Part shown: piece by piece, positions 59,901 through 64,000 of the stretch
Numbering within the stretch: position 1 is the stretch's first letter
Layout: each line of letters begins with the position of its first letter
Assembly (NCBI RefSeq): GCF_016583565.1
Contig: NZ_NRRF01000005.1
Span: forward strand, 98,825 to 162,824
DNA from: Thiocystis violacea
Lineage (GTDB): Bacteria > Pseudomonadota > Gammaproteobacteria > Chromatiales > Chromatiaceae
Length of the DNA stretch: 64,000 bases
Direction of reading: 5' to 3'
The notes under the pieces: model-generated
Database searches by the model: none
What the model saw: the letters and a program-made list of their open reading frames with translations, nothing else
What the model was told of the DNA's origin: nothing
Made by a program: the position numbers and the translations under genes

Positions 59901-60134
59901 GCACCTGTCCCTGTTATGAGAGTCTCTCAACGTCATACGTTCGCGGTTTTCCGCCGATCACGCCGTGAAGCATTTCCCAGTTCTGCTGGCCGATCCGTGC
60001 CGGGCGTCGCAAGACAGCAGGCCGCGACGCAACCGCTTGGCGATCGGCGCCGCCCCATGGCAGGGCGCGCCAGCGCGAGGGAAGCGCGACCCGGCGCCTC
60101 GGGCGAGACGCCTCGCTCAGGAATGGAGGATACT

Positions 60135-60188
60135 CTCCACACACTGCAACAACTCCACACACTGCAACAACTCCACACACTGCAACAA
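60135..60188. repeat. 18-bp tandem repeat, three perfect copies, upstream of hisG
   Basis: Three identical units CTCCACACACTGCAACAA end 22 bp before hisG ATG 60211. The array falls in the leader or promoter region of hisG. The unit is a multiple of three, but the sequence is not coding as far as can be judged. Confidence 0.95.
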
Positions 60189-60210
60189 CAGCCGCGTATC
60201 GGAGCCTCCC

Positions 60211-61083
60211 ATGCCTCTGCTCAAGCTCGGAATCCCCAAGGGGAGCCTGCAGGATGCCACCATCGACCTCTTCGCCCAGGCCGGCTGGCGCATCACGCCG
60301 CACTCGCGCAATTACTACCCGGACATCGACGATCCCGATATCCAGTGCTCACTGCTGCGCGCGCAGGAGATGGCGCGCTATGTCGAGCGCGGAACCCTGG
60401 ATCTTGGGCTCACGGGCCTGGATTGGATCCTGGAAACCCAGGCCGAGGTCGAACAGATCTGCACCCTGACCTATTCCAAATCGTCGAACCGGCCGAGCCG
60501 TTGGGTCCTGGTGGTTCCGGAAGACTCGCCCATCCGCTCGGTCAAGGATCTGCAGCACCGCAAGGTGGCGACCGAGCTGGTCGGCTTCACCCGCCGCTAC
60601 CTCGCCGAGCGTGGCGTCGATGCCGAAGTGGAGTTCTCCTGGGGCGCGACGGAAGCCAAGGCGGTCGAGGGTCTGGTGGATGCCGTCGTCGAAATCACCG
60701 AGACAGGCAGCACCATTCGCGCCCACGGCTTGCGCATCGTCGAGGAGCTGCTGGTCACTGAGACCCGCCTGATCGCCAACCACAGCGCCATGCGAGATCC
60801 TGCGCGCAGGGCACGGATCGAGCAGATCGCGCTCATGCTGCAGGCAGCCCTGACGGCACGCAGCAAGGTCGCGCTCAAATGCAATGTCCCGGCGGAGCAT
60901 CTGGATGCGGTCGTCGAGCTGCTGCCCAGCCTGCATGCCCCGACCGTCAGCCACCTCTACGATCGACATTGGCTCGCGGTGGAGACCATCGTCGACGCAG
61001 CCGTGGTGCGTGACCTCATCCCAAAGCTGCGCGCCGCGGGGGCCGAGGGCATCCTGGAATATGAACTGCGCAAGATGGCCTGA
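60211..61083 (+). CDS. hisG: ATP phosphoribosyltransferase HisG, long form
   Basis: A 290-residue enzyme for the first step of histidine synthesis (ATP plus PRPP to phosphoribosyl-ATP). LKLGIPKGSLQDATIDLF and the PRPP-binding block DAVVEITETGSTIRAHGLRIVEELL are clear. The C-terminal ~75 residues (ARSKVALKCNVPAEHLDAVVELLP) are the regulatory domain bound by histidine, so this is the long, HisZ-independent form. GGAG stands 6 nt before ATG 60211. It is not followed by hisD; the usual his operon is broken up here. Confidence 0.95.
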   Translation: MPLLKLGIPKGSLQDATIDLFAQAGWRITPHSRNYYPDIDDPDIQCSLLRAQEMARYVERGTLDLGLTGLDWILETQAEVEQICTLTYSKSSNRPSRWVLVVPEDSPIRSVKDLQHRKVATELVGFTRRYLAERGVDAEVEFSWGATEAKAVEGLVDAVVEITETGSTIRAHGLRIVEELLVTETRLIANHSAMRDPARRARIEQIALMLQAALTARSKVALKCNVPAEHLDAVVELLPSLHAPTVSHLYDRHWLAVETIVDAAVVRDLIPKLRAAGAEGILEYELRKMA

Positions 61084-61093
61084 GCAAAGGCGA

Positions 61094-61128
61094 GCGCGCT
61101 CCACCTGGAGGGCCAGGTAGAGGCGCGC
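61094..61128 (+). other. Hairpin downstream of hisG
   Basis: GCGCGCTCCACCTGG and CCAGGTAGAGGCGCGC pair around a short AGGG loop with one bulge and one mismatch. There is no T-tract, so it is at best a Rho-dependent or processing-type 3' structure of hisG. Confidence 0.35.
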
Positions 61129-61250
61129 AGCCAAGGACCAAGGGCCTCGCGACCCGTTGACATGCTGCAATCCGCAGGTGCACCCCAGCCATCACGGCGA
61201 CGGCCAGGGACACATGCTTTTTCGAGCCGACCACGACACCGCACGCGCTC

Positions 61251-61949
61251 TCAGGCCAGATGCCCCGCGGCCCTCACCTGAGTCTCAGCCTGCTCCGTCC
61301 CACAATGCGGGCAGAGATGATAGGGCGGTGGCAGCAACCGCTTGCACCTCGGGTTGCTGCACCGAATCGCGTCGTCCTCGACCACCTGCGCGAACTTCTC
61401 GGTGTAGTCGATCAACACCGGCCGATCCAGCGCACCAGGCAGGCTTCGCCGCAACATCTCGGAATATTGGGCGAACTCAGAGCTGAGATCCTGAGGCACC
61501 TCCAGCCGTGGTTGTGACCTCACGGCCTGCTTCTTCGGGGCCGAAGCCTCTTTTCGGGAAGGCGCCACCGGCGATGGCTCCACAGTGACGGACGGCTTTT
61601 TGGGATCCCAACCGCAGCCACCACAGAGGGCCTGACCTGGAGCGATGCGCCTCGCGCAGACGGGACAGCTCAGCGGCGCCTCCAGCGCGGGAGTCCGTGC
61701 GGGCACGAAGAACAACAGGAGCGACAAGGGGCCGAGGAACAGCCCCCCGATCGCCCCGACAGCGGCATTGAATCCACGCATCCGCCCGGCAAAGACACCG
61801 CCAGTCACCCCGACCAAGGCCCAGATGAGCGTCGCATAGAGAAATAAGGGTGTGTCGCCCAGAGTCGCACCGTCAAAATCCGGTACAGCCCAAGACTGTG
61901 CCAGACCAGGAAGCGCGATCAGTGGGATAAAGAGAAGAAGTCGCTTCAT
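61251..61949 (-). CDS. Membrane protein with two zinc ribbons
   Basis: A predicted 232-residue protein. A signal-like or first membrane segment (KRLLLFIPLIALPGLAQS) is followed by two more hydrophobic segments (about 37-57 and 62-80, VGAIGGLFLGPLSLLLFF). The remainder is soluble with two zinc-ribbon Cys sets: CPVCARR with CGGCGWD, and CSNPRCKRLL with CPHCG. A charged linker separates them. I do not recognise the family; a stress or envelope sensor is possible but unsupported. ATG 61949 was chosen. The IS element's likely left end is about 210 bp upstream and may have changed its promoter. Confidence 0.6.
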   Translation of the reverse strand: MKRLLLFIPLIALPGLAQSWAVPDFDGATLGDTPLFLYATLIWALVGVTGGVFAGRMRGFNAAVGAIGGLFLGPLSLLLFFVPARTPALEAPLSCPVCARRIAPGQALCGGCGWDPKKPSVTVEPSPVAPSRKEASAPKKQAVRSQPRLEVPQDLSSEFAQYSEMLRRSLPGALDRPVLIDYTEKFAQVVEDDAIRCSNPRCKRLLPPPYHLCPHCGTEQAETQVRAAGHLA

Positions 61950-62160
61950 ATGTATCCCGCTCTCATTGTCTTGCTGACGAGAACCGTCAAACCGAAGAGA
62001 AAGATTAGGCGAAGCGCCCGAAAAAAAACCCGAAGCACGTCTCGCTTGCTGAGCAGCCTCTCGGCCGAATGACAGCTTTGTGGCGATCGGAGCAGGCTGG
62101 CGGCGCGCGGGCAAGGCGAGATCGCTCAAGGAGCGACTTGGGGGTAGCGCCAGGACGGTT

Positions 62161-64000
62161 GGAACGGACATTCCGCACCCCGTGACAGCACCGATGTCGT
62201 ATTTTTCAGCGGCATCGATTCAGCAGCACGGGGATGGGTGGATAAAGTGCTCCTCTGGTACCTTGAGCGCGCGTAAGAACGCCTGCTGGGTGGGGGACAA
62301 TGGTTGATATAACCGACGTGTCTGACCAATGCAAATCACCATCACGCCGCGAAACTTCCACGTGAGCATATACGCACTCGGACGACCGGTTGGCTTCTCG
62401 TCCCAGCCGGGCACGGTCGTCTCGGCGGCCTCCAGTTCGCGACGCATGACCTGTTCCATGAGGCGCCAGATGAGCAGCGAGATGAGCAGGATCAGGCCAA
62501 GCGCCTCAATGCGCTCGGGGCGTTTGAGGAATAAGGCATTGACGATCTGATCGTCCTTGAGAAAGCTGAAATTTCGCTCGATCGCGTATTGCTCCTTGTA
62601 GGTTCTGAGGATCTGCTCGGCGCTGTAACCATCGGTACCGTCGCCGGCCACATTGCTCAACAACACAAAGCAGCCGGCCATCTTGCGGCGCCGCTCGATG
62701 GCCGTTTCATCCTCCAGCATCTCGGCGGCGAGCCCATATTCAATGGCGATGGGCGTGCGCGCGGCAGTGCGCTTGGGACGCCCGCGGGCGTAGCGCGGGC
62801 GTTCGACGACGCGCACCTGCAGACGATGATAGGCCGTGGGCTGTGCCATCGCCTCCTCGGCGGCAGCCTCGGCATCGGCCTGGCAGAACAGTGTTTTGCG
62901 CTCGCAGGCCTTGGCCTGCGTGGTGATCGCCTTGAGCGAAGCGGCCAGTTCCCGGTCCAGGCGTTTCTGGCGCCGCTGATCATGCGCACTGGAATGCACG
63001 ACGATCGCCCGGTATGAGGTTCCATAGAGCTCGACTGATCGCTCAGACACGCGGTAGGTCGCCCCAGGGCGATGCTTGGTCGGGGGCGTGCGGGCGATGC
63101 GACCCACCTCGGTCCAGTGATCCGCATCGATCGCCTCAAGGATGGCGCGCTCGCATGCGCTGTAGGTCGCCGGCAAGCGCGTGATGAACCGCCCGGCCCG
63201 CGCCAGGTTCTCCTCAGTCACCATGGCCGAGTCGGCGACGTAGATAAAGGCCTCTTCGGCCACGCCGTGCGCCTTCATGTGGCGGGCCACCTCGCCGAGC
63301 ACGCAGTGGTTGATCTTCTTGTCCGAGGCGTTGCCGTCTTCGCGCTTACCGACAATCGGAACATCCCCGTCAACACACAGCAGCGACAGCACAAATTGCT
63401 TGAGATCCGGGCGGTGATCTTTGCTGTAGCCATGCGTGATCTTGAACGGCGCAGGTTCCTCGCCAGCGTTGGGGTACTCGCCGAAGACAGTCACTGACGT
63501 CGTATCGAAGTGCACGTGCTTGGTCGTCAACGCGAACCGCTCCATGGCGGCGACCGACAACGCTGAGAAGAGTTGTTGCGTGCCCGCCTCGAACAGGCAA
63601 TCGAGCATCCGCCCGACATTGTCGTCACTGAAATAGCCAGCGGGGAGCGACTCGCCGAACAGCACGGCTCGCTCGCCATCGCCGAAGGCACGTTCCAAGT
63701 GATACAGGGGTGATCGTCCCGACAGGGTATCGAGGACCATTCCCAAGACGATCATCCCCGGCTCGACGTCCATCCCGACCGGGACCAGTCGGTTGACGAT
63801 GTCCACCAGGCCCAAACGCCGCGCGAAATCAGCGACGATGGGCAGATGGTTGACCTGGGCGACTGAAATCGTCTGCGTGTGCGCGTCGATCAGTGCTGCG
63901 AACGGATGGGCCATCGGTTTTCTCCCCTTGAAAAAGGCGGGGAGCCTTTCCAGCCCGGCTCGCGAGCCGCCGAGTGTCACGGACTCGGATGGCGGTGTTC
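62161..64000 (-). mobile_element. IS1634-type insertion sequence, right end at or beyond window edge
   Basis: A transposase gene fills most of the segment. Possible imperfect terminal inverted repeats exist: on the left CATTCCGCACCCCGTGACA (about 62169-62187), and reading inward from the right edge CATCCGAGTCCGTGACA. Ends are therefore placed near 62161 and at the window edge, but target duplications were not identified. The length of about 1.8 kb suits the family. Confidence 0.55.
62220..63914 (-). CDS. IS1634 family transposase
   Basis: A 564-residue DDE transposase of the IS4 superfamily, IS1634 group. The N-terminal DUF4277-like region (TQTISVAQVNHLPIVADFARRLGLVDIVNRLVP) leads to the catalytic core: FDTTSVTVFGEY (first Asp), FIYVADSAMVTEENL (second Asp) and YKEQYAIERNFSFLKDD (Glu). 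It appears full-length and without frameshift. ATG 63914 fits (MAHPFAAL); a GTG at 63980 is in frame. Host genes are not visibly interrupted. Confidence 0.9.
   Translation of the reverse strand: MAHPFAALIDAHTQTISVAQVNHLPIVADFARRLGLVDIVNRLVPVGMDVEPGMIVLGMVLDTLSGRSPLYHLERAFGDGERAVLFGESLPAGYFSDDNVGRMLDCLFEAGTQQLFSALSVAAMERFALTTKHVHFDTTSVTVFGEYPNAGEEPAPFKITHGYSKDHRPDLKQFVLSLLCVDGDVPIVGKREDGNASDKKINHCVLGEVARHMKAHGVAEEAFIYVADSAMVTEENLARAGRFITRLPATYSACERAILEAIDADHWTEVGRIARTPPTKHRPGATYRVSERSVELYGTSYRAIVVHSSAHDQRRQKRLDRELAASLKAITTQAKACERKTLFCQADAEAAAEEAMAQPTAYHRLQVRVVERPRYARGRPKRTAARTPIAIEYGLAAEMLEDETAIERRRKMAGCFVLLSNVAGDGTDGYSAEQILRTYKEQYAIERNFSFLKDDQIVNALFLKRPERIEALGLILLISLLIWRLMEQVMRRELEAAETTVPGWDEKPTGRPSAYMLTWKFRGVMVICIGQTRRLYQPLSPTQQAFLRALKVPEEHFIHPSPCC

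Noticed and set aside
60135..60188. CRISPR array
   Set aside because: The 18-bp units are contiguous and have no spacers.

Overview
This 64 kb window is GC-rich gammaproteobacterial chromosome. The surE-pcm-nlpD-rpoS order, a cbb3 oxidase operon with its assembly genes, a UUG-started rpsT and the dense load of PAS, GGDEF, PilZ and chemoreceptor genes fit a Chromatiales-type (purple sulfur bacterium-like) genome. That placement is inference from gene content; no photosynthesis gene is present.

Layout. (1) 1-4783, minus: a sensory operon of a PAS-only protein, a multi-PAS histidine kinase, an Rcp1-type receiver and a REC-PAS-GGDEF protein cut by the window edge. (2) 5103-6961, plus: an overlapping MotA/ExbB-like and MotB/OmpA-like pair resembling ZorA-ZorB but without other Zorya genes. 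(3) 7147-14616: two HDOD proteins, an EF-hand-like protein, PilZ, YjfB-like and SprA-like proteins, and a DamX-like AAA-SPOR protein. (4) 14826-24588, plus: a YfbR-like HD nucleotidase, a chemoreceptor with a c-type haem motif, and two very large hybrid histidine kinases separated by a 15-bp tandem repeat. (5) 24857-35901, minus: a 44-residue basic protein, then a full chemotaxis operon (MCP-like, cheY, STAS, cheA, mcp, cheW, cheR, cheD, cheB) preceded by a DUF5610-type gene. (6) 36023-45424, minus: DUF2835, PilZ, and ccoNOQP-(small membrane protein)-ccoG-fixH-ccoI-ccoS for the high-affinity cytochrome cbb3 oxidase. (7) 45681-52764: rpoS, nlpD, pcm, surE, then smr, a secreted GH17-like glycosidase with an abnormal start, and lgt. 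(8) 52783-64000: an ABC importer with a fused binding protein-permease, rpsT, murJ, PilZ, HDOD-GGDEF, hisG, a zinc-ribbon membrane protein and an IS1634-type transposase at the edge.

Together the window is dominated by signal transduction: at least three histidine kinases besides CheA, three chemoreceptor-type proteins, two GGDEF proteins, three PilZ proteins and three HDOD proteins, which points to tight coupling of motility, c-di-GMP and redox or oxygen cues. Three ~155-bp palindromic elements with shared inverted termini sit just downstream of signalling genes. The least explained items are the orphan ZorAB-like pair, the haem chemoreceptor, the CheA with an MshEN-like insert, the glycosidase lacking a normal start codon, and several small proteins.
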